A DNA stretch of 64,000 nt from Sporosarcina jeotgali (GTDB lineage Bacteria; Bacillota; Bacilli; Bacillales_A; Planococcaceae). The position numbers and the translations under genes are program-made. Location: the NCBI RefSeq assembly GCF_033304595.1, contig NZ_CP116341.1:1097001-1161000 (forward strand), given 5' to 3'. Under the pieces are notes generated by a model. The model was not told the DNA's origin, ran no database searches, and saw only the letters and a program-made list of their open reading frames with translations. This document shows, piece after piece, positions 26,681 through 34,931 of this stretch (within the stretch, counting starts at the first letter, position 1; each line of letters begins with the position of its first letter).

Positions 26681-28237
26681 ATGGGTACTATTATCATCTC
26701 CGCTTTGATCGGTCTCATCGTCGGTGCAGTTGTTATGTTTGTGTACAACAAAAACGTGAATGAATCAAAAGTGACAGGTGCAAAGCACTCCGCCGCAACA
26801 ATCGTTGAAGAGGCGAAGCGTGAAGCGGAGGCATTAAAAAAAGAAGCACTTCTTGAAGCGAAGGATGAAAATCACAAATTGCGCGTTGAGGCAGAAACGG
26901 ATATCCGTGAACGAAGGACAGAACTTCAAAAACAGGAAAACCGTATTTTGCAGCGGGAAGAAAATATGGACCGCAAAGATGACTCACTCAACAAGCGAGA
27001 AGCAAGTCTGGAGCGTAAGGATGATGCGCTATCCGGAAGACAACAGCATATTGAAGAGATGGAACGCAAGGCGGAAGAACTGGTTGCCACACAGCAGACA
27101 GAGCTTGAGAAGATTTCAGCTTTGACACGTGATGAGGCAAAACGTCTAATCCTCGATGATGTAGAAAGAGAATTATCTACAGACATCGCTGTAATGACAA
27201 AAGAGTCCGAACAACGTGCCAAAGAAGAATCCGAAAAGAAAGCACGAGAAATTCTATCTCTTGCTGTACAGCGGTTCGCAGCAGATCATGTGGCTGAAAC
27301 GACAGTATCTGTCGTCAATTTGCCGAATGATGAAATGAAAGGCCGTATCATCGGCAGAGAAGGACGGAATATCCGTACACTCGAAACCTTAACTGGTATT
27401 GATCTGATCATTGATGATACACCTGAAGCTGTTATTCTTTCTGGTTTTGATCCAGTTCGCCGTGAGATTGCAAGACTGGCACTGGAAAAGCTTGTAGCAG
27501 ACGGAAGAATTCACCCAGCTCGAATTGAAGAGATGGTGGACAAGGCTAGACGTGAAGTAGATGAGCTGATCCGGGAAACCGGAGAGCAAACTACGTTTGA
27601 CATTGGCGTTCATAATTTACATCCAGACCTGATTAAGATTCTAGGTCGCTTGAAATTCCGTACTAGTTATGGTCAAAACGTATTGAAACACTCAACTGAA
27701 GTAGCTTATCTTGCCGGATTATTAGCAGCAGAGCTCGGCGAAGATGTTACGCTGGCTCGACGTGCCGGTTTGCTTCACGATATCGGAAAAGCGATAGACC
27801 ATGAAGTTGAAGGCAGTCACGTGCAAATTGGTAAAGAACTTGCAGTTAAGTACAAAGAACACCCCGTTGTCATTAACAGTATCGCTTCTCACCATGGTGA
27901 CGAAGAAGCGACATCCGTTATCGCAGTACTTGTCGCAGCAGCAGATGCATTATCAGCTGCTCGTCCGGGCGCACGAAGTGAAACACTTGAAAACTACATC
28001 AGACGTCTGCAGAAACTTGAGGAAATCTCTGAGTCTTATGAAGGCGTTGAGAAATCATTCGCGATTCAAGCAGGTCGCGAAGTTCGAATTATCGTACGTC
28101 CCGATATCATTGATGATATTACAGCCCATCGTCTTGCTCGCGACATTCGGAAACGAATTGAAGAAGAGCTCGACTACCCAGGACATATTAAGATTACTGT
28201 TCTTCGGGAGACACGGTCGGTTGAGTACGCAAAATAA
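26681..28237 (+). CDS. rny: Ribonuclease Y
   Basis: A 518-residue endoribonuclease that initiates mRNA decay at the membrane. A single membrane helix lies at the N-terminus (~3-22). A long charged coiled coil (~30-200, rich in Glu/Arg/Lys) follows. Then comes a KH domain ([19 protein letters not shown]) and an HD domain with [12 protein letters not shown] supplying metal ligands. It begins at ATG 26681 after GAGGAGGTGACC. It works with RNase J2, PNPase and the RicA factor, all encoded in this window. Confidence 0.97.
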   Translation: MGTIIISALIGLIVGAVVMFVYNKNVNESKVTGAKHSAATIVEEAKREAEALKKEALLEAKDENHKLRVEAETDIRERRTELQKQENRILQREENMDRKDDSLNKREASLERKDDALSGRQQHIEEMERKAEELVATQQTELEKISALTRDEAKRLILDDVERELSTDIAVMTKESEQRAKEESEKKAREILSLAVQRFAADHVAETTVSVVNLPNDEMKGRIIGREGRNIRTLETLTGIDLIIDDTPEAVILSGFDPVRREIARLALEKLVADGRIHPARIEEMVDKARREVDELIRETGEQTTFDIGVHNLHPDLIKILGRLKFRTSYGQNVLKHSTEVAYLAGLLAAELGEDVTLARRAGLLHDIGKAIDHEVEGSHVQIGKELAVKYKEHPVVINSIASHHGDEEATSVIAVLVAAADALSAARPGARSETLENYIRRLQKLEEISESYEGVEKSFAIQAGREVRIIVRPDIIDDITAHRLARDIRKRIEEELDYPGHIKITVLRETRSVEYAK

Positions 28238-28241
28238 GGGG

Positions 28242-28280
28242 AAAGGCTTCCTGCTGAATGCTGGAAGCCTTTTTCTTTTT
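28242..28280 (+). terminator. Terminator of rny
   Basis: AAAGGCTTCC and GGAAGCCTTT flank an 11-base loop and are followed by a T-rich tract. ymdB starts 18 bases later, so read-through is possible. Confidence 0.85.
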
Positions 28281-28297
28281 GGAAATGAGGAATAGAA

Positions 28298-29095
28298 ATG
28301 AAAGTGCTGTTTATTGGAGATATCGTAGGTTCACCAGGAAGAGATATGGTTTTTGACTATCTGCCGCGTTTGAAACGAAAATACGAACCGGATGCAGTGA
28401 TTGTGAACGGTGAAAATGCTGCTTCGGGCAGAGGGATTACGAAAGCGATTTTTGACGATTTGCTTCGTGCAGGAGTAGATGTAGTGACAATGGGAAATCA
28501 CACATGGGATCACAAAGAGATTTATGATTTCATCGACGAAACGGATTCACTCATTCGTCCTGCTAACTTTTCAGATGAAGCGCCTGGTCAAGGCATGACA
28601 TACATTGAACGCGGCGGAGTCACATTAGCAGTCATGAATTTGCACGGACGTACTTTTTTACCGCCTCATGATGATCCTTTTAAAAAAGCAGACGATCTTA
28701 TTAAAGAAGCAAAAGAAAGAACTCCTCTTGTTTTTGTTGATTTTCATGCGGAAGCAACGAGTGAAAAGATTGCTATGGGCTGGCATTTAGATGGACGTGC
28801 ATCTGCTGTAGTGGGAACACATACACATGTGCAAACTGCAGACAGCCGGATTCTGCCGGAGGGGACGGCTTATATTACAGATGTGGGTATGACAGGACCT
28901 TATGACGCTATTCTTGGCATGAAAAAAGAGGATGTCATTTATCGATTCCAGACAAATATGCCCGTCCGATTCCAGGTGCCTAAACAAGGCAGAGCCCAAT
29001 TGAACGGTGTCATCATTGACATTGACAATCAGACGGGACGTGCGCGTTCAATAGAACGATTAATGATTAATGAAGATTCACCGTTTCAGTCGTGA
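28298..29095 (+). CDS. ymdB: YmdB metallophosphoesterase (2',3' cyclic phosphodiesterase family)
   Basis: A 265-residue protein of the TIGR00282 calcineurin-like family. Metal-binding motifs are visible: FIGDIVGSPG, VNGENAASGRG, TMGNHTWDHKE and VDFHAEATSEK, with a final GTHTHVQTAD. B. subtilis YmdB hydrolyses cyclic nucleotides and affects biofilm and motility decisions as well as RNA metabolism. It lies directly after rny in both genomes. The start has a GAGGAATAG site. Confidence 0.93.
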   Translation: MKVLFIGDIVGSPGRDMVFDYLPRLKRKYEPDAVIVNGENAASGRGITKAIFDDLLRAGVDVVTMGNHTWDHKEIYDFIDETDSLIRPANFSDEAPGQGMTYIERGGVTLAVMNLHGRTFLPPHDDPFKKADDLIKEAKERTPLVFVDFHAEATSEKIAMGWHLDGRASAVVGTHTHVQTADSRILPEGTAYITDVGMTGPYDAILGMKKEDVIYRFQTNMPVRFQVPKQGRAQLNGVIIDIDNQTGRARSIERLMINEDSPFQS

Positions 29096-29129
29096 AATGA
29101 GCGTCTAATTGTTCAATCTCCTTCATAGG

Positions 29130-29162
29130 ATAGTGCATGGAGAACTGCATTCCATACACTAT
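29130..29162 (+). repeat. Inverted repeat in the spoVS leader
   Basis: ATAGTGcATGGA (29130-29141) is mirrored by TCCATaCACTAT (29151-29162) around a 9-base loop, ending 10 bases before the AGGAGG of spoVS. It could be a weak ymdB terminator or an mRNA structure affecting spoVS translation. The -35-like ATAGGATAG (29125-29133) resembles a sigma-H box, but no matching -10 is seen. Confidence 0.6.
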
Positions 29163-29183
29163 TCTTTACAAGGAGGAAATACC

Positions 29184-29462
29184 ATGAATCCATTAAAAGT
29201 ATCATCACGCTCAAATCCTAATTCAGTTGCAGGCGCTCTCGTTGCAGTCATTAGAGATCAGGGATTTGCAGAAATGCAGGCTGTAGGTGCAGGTGCCTTA
29301 AATCAGGCAGTGAAAGCAGTTGCAATTGCACGTGGCTTTGTAGCTCCAAGCGGGAGTGATTTGATATGTGCACCGGCTTTTGCAGATATTGAAATTAATG
29401 GAGAAGGTCGGACTGCCTTAAAATTATTCGTTGAGAAAAGAACGCGACAGCAATCATTGTGA
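29184..29462 (+). CDS. spoVS: Stage V sporulation protein S
   Basis: A 92-residue protein, nearly identical in its core to the very conserved SpoVS family (ALNQAVKAVAIARGFVAPSG). SpoVS is a small Alba-like protein needed for normal coat assembly and septation progress. ATG 29184 follows AAGGAGG at the family start MNPLKVSSRS; the in-frame ATG at 29109 is rejected because it lies upstream of the leader hairpin. In B. subtilis tdh and kbl separate spoVS from miaB; here miaB follows directly. Confidence 0.96.
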   Translation: MNPLKVSSRSNPNSVAGALVAVIRDQGFAEMQAVGAGALNQAVKAVAIARGFVAPSGSDLICAPAFADIEINGEGRTALKLFVEKRTRQQSL

Positions 29463-29467
29463 AAACA

Positions 29468-29500
29468 AAACTGTGGAGAACTTTCCTCCGCAGTTTTTTT
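29468..29500 (+). terminator. Terminator of spoVS
   Basis: AAACTGTGGAG pairs with CTCCGCAGTTT (one G-T wobble), followed by a T-run. Confidence 0.88.
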
Positions 29501-29533
29501 CTGTGACAATTGGGGGACAATCCCTTATGCTCG

Positions 29534-29562
29534 TATACAGACGTCAAACCCTTCAGTATAAT
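29534..29562 (+). promoter_or_regulatory. sigma-A promoter of miaB
   Basis: TATACA (29534-29539), 17 bases, then a perfect TATAAT (29557-29562), 60 bases before the miaB start. Confidence 0.6.
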
Positions 29563-29621
29563 GAGGGTACCTACTGTTTGGTTTCAACTAGATGAACAGA
29601 ATCAAGAGAGGGGCTCATCAC

Positions 29622-31148
29622 ATGAACGAAGAACAACGGCTTGCTGGACAAGCACCTGCAACAAAAGAAAAGGACTATAGTCACTATTTCCAATCCGTTT
29701 ATACGCCGCCATCTTTAAAAGATGCTAAAAAACGCGGCAAAGAAGCAATTTCCTATCATGACGATTTTGAAATTGATGAACACTTTTCCGGAATGGGAAT
29801 CGGACGTAAATTTTACATAAGGACATTCGGCTGTCAGATGAACGAACACGACACCGAAGTCATGGCAGGTATTTTTGTAGGGCTGGGATATGAACCAACC
29901 GACACAGTCAAAGATGCGGATGTAATTCTATTGAATACGTGTGCAATTCGAGAAAATGCGGAAAACAAAGTGTTCGGTGAACTTGGTCATTTGAAATCTC
30001 TTAAACGTGAACGGCCGGATCTGCTGATTGGTGTATGCGGATGCATGTCGCAAGAAGAATCTGTAGTTAAAAAAATACTGAAAACATATGACCAAGTTGA
30101 CATGGTTTTCGGAACGCACAACATTCACAGGCTTCCTGCAATTTTACGTGAAGCATACTTATCAAAAGAAATGGTCGTTGAGGTATGGTCAAAAGAAGGC
30201 GATATCATAGAAAACCTTCCAAGAGTGCGAAAAGGCAATATTAAAGGTTGGGTTAATATTATGTACGGCTGTGATAAATTCTGTACCTATTGTATCGTCC
30301 CTTATACTCGCGGAAAGGAACGAAGCCGAAGACCAGAAGACATTATTCTGGAAGTCCGTCAGCTAGCTGCTGCTGGTTATCAGGAAATCACGCTGCTCGG
30401 ACAAAATGTTAACGCGTACGGAAAAGACTTTGAAAATGAGACCTATCGATTGGGGGATCTGATGGACGAGCTCCGTAAAATTGATATTCCCCGTATCCGT
30501 TTTACAACAAGTCATCCGCGTGACTTCGATGACCATCTCATCGAAGTGCTCGCTAAAGGCGGAAACTTAGTGAATCATATTCATTTACCCGTTCAATCCG
30601 GCTCTAGTGAAATTTTGAAGTTGATGTCAAGAAAATATACACGGGAACACTTCTTGAATCTCGTTTCGAAGATTAAACAAGCAATTCCGAATGTCACTTT
30701 GACAACAGATATTATTGTTGGTTTTCCAAATGAAACTGAAGAACAATTCCAAGAGACCATTTCGTTGTATAATGAAGTTGGATTTGACATGGCCTTCACA
30801 TACATCTATTCTCCTCGAGAAGGAACACCAGCTGCTAAGATGACAGATAATGTACCAATGGAAGTGAAGAAGGACCGGCTTCAGCGACTGAACAAAGTCG
30901 TCAATGATTTCTCAGCCGCTGGGATGAAACCGTATCAAGGCGAAATAGTGAATGTATTGGTCGAAGGGGAGAGTAAACGGAATAAGGAAGTACTCTCTGG
31001 CTATACCGAAAAGAGTAAGCTGGTGAACTTCCGAGCGCCTGCAAATGTAATCGGTAAAATTGTTCAAGTTCGAATTACGGAAGCTAAATCCTGGTCATTA
31101 GACGGGGAGTTTATCGGAATAAAAGAAAAGGAAAAGGTGATGTTATAA
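29622..31148 (+). CDS. miaB: tRNA-2-methylthio-N6-dimethylallyladenosine synthase MiaB
   Basis: A 508-residue radical-SAM methylthiotransferase acting on i6A37 of tRNA, the product of MiaA encoded 7 kb downstream. The auxiliary cluster cysteines lie in [17 protein letters not shown] and GVCGCMSQ. The radical SAM CxxxCxxC is [15 protein letters not shown]-terminal TRAM domain follows. ATG 29622 has GAGAGGGG 8 bases upstream and matches the B. subtilis length; the ATG at 29592 has no ribosome site. The stop overlaps the ricA start by 1 base. Confidence 0.97.
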   Translation: MNEEQRLAGQAPATKEKDYSHYFQSVYTPPSLKDAKKRGKEAISYHDDFEIDEHFSGMGIGRKFYIRTFGCQMNEHDTEVMAGIFVGLGYEPTDTVKDADVILLNTCAIRENAENKVFGELGHLKSLKRERPDLLIGVCGCMSQEESVVKKILKTYDQVDMVFGTHNIHRLPAILREAYLSKEMVVEVWSKEGDIIENLPRVRKGNIKGWVNIMYGCDKFCTYCIVPYTRGKERSRRPEDIILEVRQLAAAGYQEITLLGQNVNAYGKDFENETYRLGDLMDELRKIDIPRIRFTTSHPRDFDDHLIEVLAKGGNLVNHIHLPVQSGSSEILKLMSRKYTREHFLNLVSKIKQAIPNVTLTTDIIVGFPNETEEQFQETISLYNEVGFDMAFTYIYSPREGTPAAKMTDNVPMEVKKDRLQRLNKVVNDFSAAGMKPYQGEIVNVLVEGESKRNKEVLSGYTEKSKLVNFRAPANVIGKIVQVRITEAKSWSLDGEFIGIKEKEKVML

Positions 31149-31582
31149 TGGAAAAGATGTATACAAAACATGATATTATTGAAAAATCAAGAGAGCTTGC
31201 ACATATGGTGGCGAACACGGAGCAAGTGGAATTATTTAAACAAACAGAAGCCCATATTAATGAAAACAAAAAAGTAAGAGAAAAGATTGCAAGCCTGAAG
31301 TCATTGCAAAAACAAGCTGTGAATTTCCAAGAATACGACAAAGAACGTGCACTAGGCATCATTGAAAAGAAAATTGAGCAAATCGAAAATGAAATTGATG
31401 AAATTCCTTTGGTTCAAGAATTCAAGCAATCCCAAAATGATGTAAATGATTTACTGCAATTGATTGCGAATACCATTTCCAATCGGGTAACGGATGAAAT
31501 CATTGAATCTACAGGCGGAGATGTACTAAAGGGGCAGACAGGTTCTTACGTACAAAGCACGCAGCATAAGCCTTTATCCTAA
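31148..31582 (+). CDS. ricA: RicA (YmcA), RNase Y regulator and sporulation/biofilm factor
   Basis: A 144-residue, largely helical protein of the YlbF/YmcA family. RicA, RicF (YlbF) and RicT (YaaT) form an iron-sulfur complex that stimulates RNase Y processing and speeds Spo0A phosphorylation. The helical bundle pattern is clear (VELFKQTEAHINENKKVREKI removed to key residues L, F, I, V spacing). A variable C-terminal tail follows the last helix. Translation is coupled to miaB through TAATG with an AAGGTGATG site. The miaB-ymcA-cotE order matches B. subtilis once tdh/kbl are removed. Confidence 0.92.
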   Translation: MEKMYTKHDIIEKSRELAHMVANTEQVELFKQTEAHINENKKVREKIASLKSLQKQAVNFQEYDKERALGIIEKKIEQIENEIDEIPLVQEFKQSQNDVNDLLQLIANTISNRVTDEIIESTGGDVLKGQTGSYVQSTQHKPLS

Positions 31583-31589
31583 CTTTTAA

Positions 31590-31621
31590 GTCGGGGGAGA
31601 AAAATTCTCCTCCGATTTTTT
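31590..31621 (+). terminator. Terminator of miaB-ricA
   Basis: GTCGGGGGAGAA and TTCTCCTCCGAT form a stem with small mismatches, followed by TTTTT. Confidence 0.85.
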
Positions 31622-31622
31622 C

Positions 31623-31650
31623 ACTTTCTGGGCTTCTGTTGCATAGGATG
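31623..31650 (+). promoter_or_regulatory. Candidate mother-cell promoter of cotE
   Basis: CATAGGATG (31642-31650) resembles sigma-K (CATAnnnTA) and sigma-E (CATACAnT) -10 elements. An AC dinucleotide at 31623-31624 lies 17 bases upstream, as expected for a sigma-K -35. B. subtilis cotE has both sigma-E and sigma-K promoters. The match is imperfect. Confidence 0.4.
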
Positions 31651-31678
31651 TAAAGAAGTCCACGAAGGAGGAAAAAAA

Positions 31679-32227
31679 CTGAAGAATCTACGACAAGTCG
31701 TTACGAAGGCAGTAATTGCAAAAGGGAAGCAGCGTACAGAAAAGGAAGTCACGCTTCTCCCGCCTAATCGTCCTTCCAGTATTCTTGGCTGCTGGGTCAT
31801 CAACCACACCCATAGCGCCAAAAAGGCTGGATCAACCATTGAAGTAACCGGTAAATTCGATGTCAACGTCTGGTACTCTCACCACGACCATTCCAAAACT
31901 TCAGTATTCACAGAGACAGTGAACTACAAAGACAAAATCCGTCTGCGCTATCGGGATGAACCCTCATCCTCTAAAGAAGAAATTCGAGTTGAAGTGTTAC
32001 AACAGCCAAACTGCACAGAGGCAATCATTTCGGATTGTAAAGAGAAGTTCTTAATCAAAGTCGAACGCGAGCTTGTGGCGGAAGTGATCGGTGAAACAAA
32101 AGTCATGATTACAGTCCATCCTAATGATTTTGAAGAGGAATGGTCATTCGATGATGAGTCATCCCACCATCAAAGTCATGCCAATGAAGGCGGTTCGCGA
32201 GCAGGAAAAGACAACTCACAGTTTTAA
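31679..32227 (+). CDS. cotE: Outer spore coat morphogenetic protein CotE, apparent CTG start
   Basis: The frame from 31679 gives a 182-residue protein, matching B. subtilis CotE (181). CotE assembles the outer coat on the mother-cell side. The start reads CTG-AAG-AAT and lies 7 bases after a perfect AAGGAGG (31665-31671). The N-terminal VVTKAVIAKGK aligns with IITKAVVAKGR at the same residue numbers, so CTG falls exactly on the B. subtilis Met1. There is no in-frame ATG, GTG or TTG before GTG 31919, which would remove 80 conserved residues. SSILG-WVINH, VLQQPNC and ELVAEVIGETKV are family hallmarks. The tail is Ser/His-rich rather than strongly acidic. A sequencing error at the A of ATG is the main alternative. 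Confidence 0.88.
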   Translation: MKNLRQVVTKAVIAKGKQRTEKEVTLLPPNRPSSILGCWVINHTHSAKKAGSTIEVTGKFDVNVWYSHHDHSKTSVFTETVNYKDKIRLRYRDEPSSSKEEIRVEVLQQPNCTEAIISDCKEKFLIKVERELVAEVIGETKVMITVHPNDFEEEWSFDDESSHHQSHANEGGSRAGKDNSQF

Positions 32228-32254
32228 AAGCCGAAGCATGTTTTCGGCTTTTTT
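32226..32254 (+). terminator. Terminator of cotE
   Basis: AAAAGCCGAA and TTCGGCTTTT flank a GCATGT-type loop and are followed by more T's, overlapping the cotE stop. Confidence 0.9.
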
Positions 32255-32308
32255 CTTGTTTTTGGAATGGAAACCACGACGCTTTCATAAACGAATGGAA
32301 GCATCTTC

Positions 32309-32317
32309 TGTTATACT
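32309..32317 (+). promoter_or_regulatory. Extended -10 promoter of mutS
   Basis: TGTTATACT combines the TGn extension with a TATACT -10, 35 bases before the mutS start. The -35 region is poor. Confidence 0.5.
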
Positions 32318-32351
32318 TAAGGAATACTATTTAGGCTGTGAGGGAAATAGA

Positions 32352-34916
32352 ATGACAACACATACACCAATGATGCAACAATACTTACAAATAAAATCTC
32401 AATATGAAGATGCCTTTCTCTTTTTCAGATTAGGTGACTTTTATGAAATGTTTTTTACAGATGCGACAGAAGCATCGCATATACTTGAAATTACATTGAC
32501 AAGCCGTGAAGGCGGAGCATCTGGGAGAATTCCAATGTGTGGCGTTCCATACCATTCTGCTCAAGGTTACATAGAAACACTCGTTGGCAAGGGGTATAAA
32601 GTGGCCATCTGTGAACAAACAGAAGACCCGAGAAACGTTAAAGGAATTGTAAAACGTGAAGTCGTGAAAGTCATCACACCCGGGACAATTACAGAAGGTA
32701 AAAATATCGATTCCAATTCCAATCACTTCATCGGGTCCTTCGATCGGATTTCTGAAAATCTGTGTGCATTCGCTTATGTGGATCTGGCTACAGGAGAAGG
32801 CACGGTGGAACATATTCAAGGAGACGAGAGTGCGCTTGCTGCTGCAGTGGAATCCCTTGGAATGAAAGAAGCGGTCGTGGATGAACAAATGCAGCTGATG
32901 CTTGGTGATATTAGCCACAATAAAGGCATTGTGTTATCCATTTGTGACCGGGATTTATATAAGCCTCATGGCAGAGAACTATTTGAAGAGATTCCGGAAA
33001 TGGCAGCGGGTGCATGTGAGCGGCTCGTCGCATATTTGCAGCAAACACAGAAGACCAGCTTAGAACATTTGCAGCCATTTAACTTTCTGGCTCGGGAAGC
33101 TAAATTGACAATCGACGCAAACTCCATGCGGAATTTGGAGCTTGTCCAATCCATCCGTTCCGGCGGCAAAGAAGGAACGTTATTTTGGTTGCTTGATGAA
33201 ACCAATACCGCAATGGGTGCACGGAAATTAAAGACATGGATTCGTCAGCCGCTTGCTGATCGCTTAGAAATCGAACATAGATTAAATACGGTTTCTGAAT
33301 TGATAGATGCATATTTTTTACGGGATGATTTAAAGACAGCTTTGCGTGAAGTATATGACTTGGAGCGATTGGCTGGAAGAATTTCAATGGGGAGTGCAAG
33401 TGCACGCGATCTTGCGCAGTTGCGAAATTCGCTCCGATCAATTCCTGATGTAAAGCAGCAGCTTGCTGAATCTGGTAAGCCGAATTTAGTAGAGTTTTCA
33501 AAGCGAATTGACCCTTGCGGAGACCAATGCGCAATATTAGAAACGTCTATTGCTGAAGCACCGCCTCTTTCCGCAAAAGAAGGAGGCGTCATTAAAGATG
33601 GATACAATGAAAAATTGGATACGTATCGGGATGCTTCAAGAAACGGAAAGCTGTGGCTTGCAGAACTAGAGCAGAAAGAGCGTCAGAAAACGGGTATTAA
33701 AGGATTAAAAATCGGCTACAATCGAATCTTCGGATACTTTATCGAGATTACGAAGTCTAATTTGCATCTTGCAGATCTCACAAGATATGAACGTAAACAG
33801 ACATTGGCAAACGCGGAACGTTATATTACTCCTGAGCTGAAAGAAAAAGAAGAGCTCATTTTAAGTGCAGAATCGGAAAGCTTGGATTTGGAGTACACAT
33901 TATTTGCTGAAGTTCGGGAACAGATGAAACAAGGCATTGAACATATTCAGCAGCTCGCATCCATGCTTAGTGAACTGGACGTTCTGCTTGCGTTCGCTGA
34001 GATCTCAGAATCACAAAATTATGTGAAGCCGATATTCACAGAAGATAAGGCTCTTGATATCCGAAACGGGAGACATCCTGTCGTCGAAAAAATGATGGAC
34101 CATTCACTTTATGTGCCGAACAGCTGCAAGTTAGCAAACGATGCCAATATGTTATTAATCACAGGTCCAAATATGTCTGGTAAAAGTACGTACATGCGCC
34201 AAGTCGCATTAACAGTCATCATGGCCCAAATAGGCTGTTACGTTCCGTGTGAGTTTGCATCACTGCCGATTACAGACCAAATTTTCACTAGAATTGGTGC
34301 AGCAGATGACTTAGCATCAGGTCAGAGTACGTTCATGATGGAAATGCTGGAATCACAGCAGGCAATTGCACATGCTACTGATCGAAGCTTATTGTTATTT
34401 GATGAAATCGGACGGGGGACATCCACATATGACGGCATGTCATTAGCGCAGGCGATGATGGAATATATTCACGATGAAATCGGTGCGAATACGCTGTTTT
34501 CAACACACTATCACGAATTGACAGCGCTGGATGAGCAATTGGACAGGTTAATGAATGTCCATGTTGCGGCAATGGAACAAGAAGGAAAGGTTGTATTTCT
34601 TCATAAAGTGATGGCTGGACCGGCTGATAAAAGTTATGGAATTCACGTCGCAGAACTTGCAGGTTTACCGTCTGAATTACTACAGCGGGCGAGAGAACTA
34701 TTAGAAGGGTTCGAAAATCAAAAAACCTCAGAAAAGAAATTGCTTCCTTCTAGTGAACAAATTAGTTTCTTTGACTTACAATCCGAAGAACCAGTTGCCG
34801 AACAGCCAGCTGAAGAAATCGAAATTCTAGAGAATCTGAAAGCTATAGATTTAACAAATACTACACCGTTGCAAGGCTTGCAATTATTATTTGAACTAAA
34901 AGCAAAACTGAAGTAA
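32352..34916 (+). CDS. mutS: DNA mismatch repair protein MutS
   Basis: An 854-residue mismatch-recognition ATPase. The N-terminal mismatch-binding motif FFRLGDFYEMF (Phe-x-Glu wedge) is present. Walker A GPNMSGKST begins at residue ~605, and the DEIGRGTSTYDG signature/Walker B and STHYHELT helices follow. The protein ends with a short tail probably carrying the clamp-binding region. ATG 32352 is chosen as family start; the same frame runs back to 32124 inside cotE. mutL follows after 15 bases. Confidence 0.97.
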   Translation: MTTHTPMMQQYLQIKSQYEDAFLFFRLGDFYEMFFTDATEASHILEITLTSREGGASGRIPMCGVPYHSAQGYIETLVGKGYKVAICEQTEDPRNVKGIVKREVVKVITPGTITEGKNIDSNSNHFIGSFDRISENLCAFAYVDLATGEGTVEHIQGDESALAAAVESLGMKEAVVDEQMQLMLGDISHNKGIVLSICDRDLYKPHGRELFEEIPEMAAGACERLVAYLQQTQKTSLEHLQPFNFLAREAKLTIDANSMRNLELVQSIRSGGKEGTLFWLLDETNTAMGARKLKTWIRQPLADRLEIEHRLNTVSELIDAYFLRDDLKTALREVYDLERLAGRISMGSASARDLAQLRNSLRSIPDVKQQLAESGKPNLVEFSKRIDPCGDQCAILETSIAEAPPLSAKEGGVIKDGYNEKLDTYRDASRNGKLWLAELEQKERQKTGIKGLKIGYNRIFGYFIEITKSNLHLADLTRYERKQTLANAERYITPELKEKEELILSAESESLDLEYTLFAEVREQMKQGIEHIQQLASMLSELDVLLAFAEISESQNYVKPIFTEDKALDIRNGRHPVVEKMMDHSLYVPNSCKLANDANMLLITGPNMSGKSTYMRQVALTVIMAQIGCYVPCEFASLPITDQIFTRIGAADDLASGQSTFMMEMLESQQAIAHATDRSLLLFDEIGRGTSTYDGMSLAQAMMEYIHDEIGANTLFSTHYHELTALDEQLDRLMNVHVAAMEQEGKVVFLHKVMAGPADKSYGIHVAELAGLPSELLQRARELLEGFENQKTSEKKLLPSSEQISFFDLQSEEPVAEQPAEEIEILENLKAIDLTNTTPLQGLQLLFELKAKLK

Positions 34917-34931
34917 GAAAGGAGCGAAACG

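Noticed and set aside
31919-32227. cotE beginning at GTG 31919 as a 102-residue protein
   Set aside because: It would lose 80 conserved N-terminal residues and has no ribosome site; the CTG at 31679 has a perfect one.
32124-32351. N-terminal extension of mutS into cotE
   Set aside because: It overlaps cotE and its terminator; MutS proteins begin at the later ATG.
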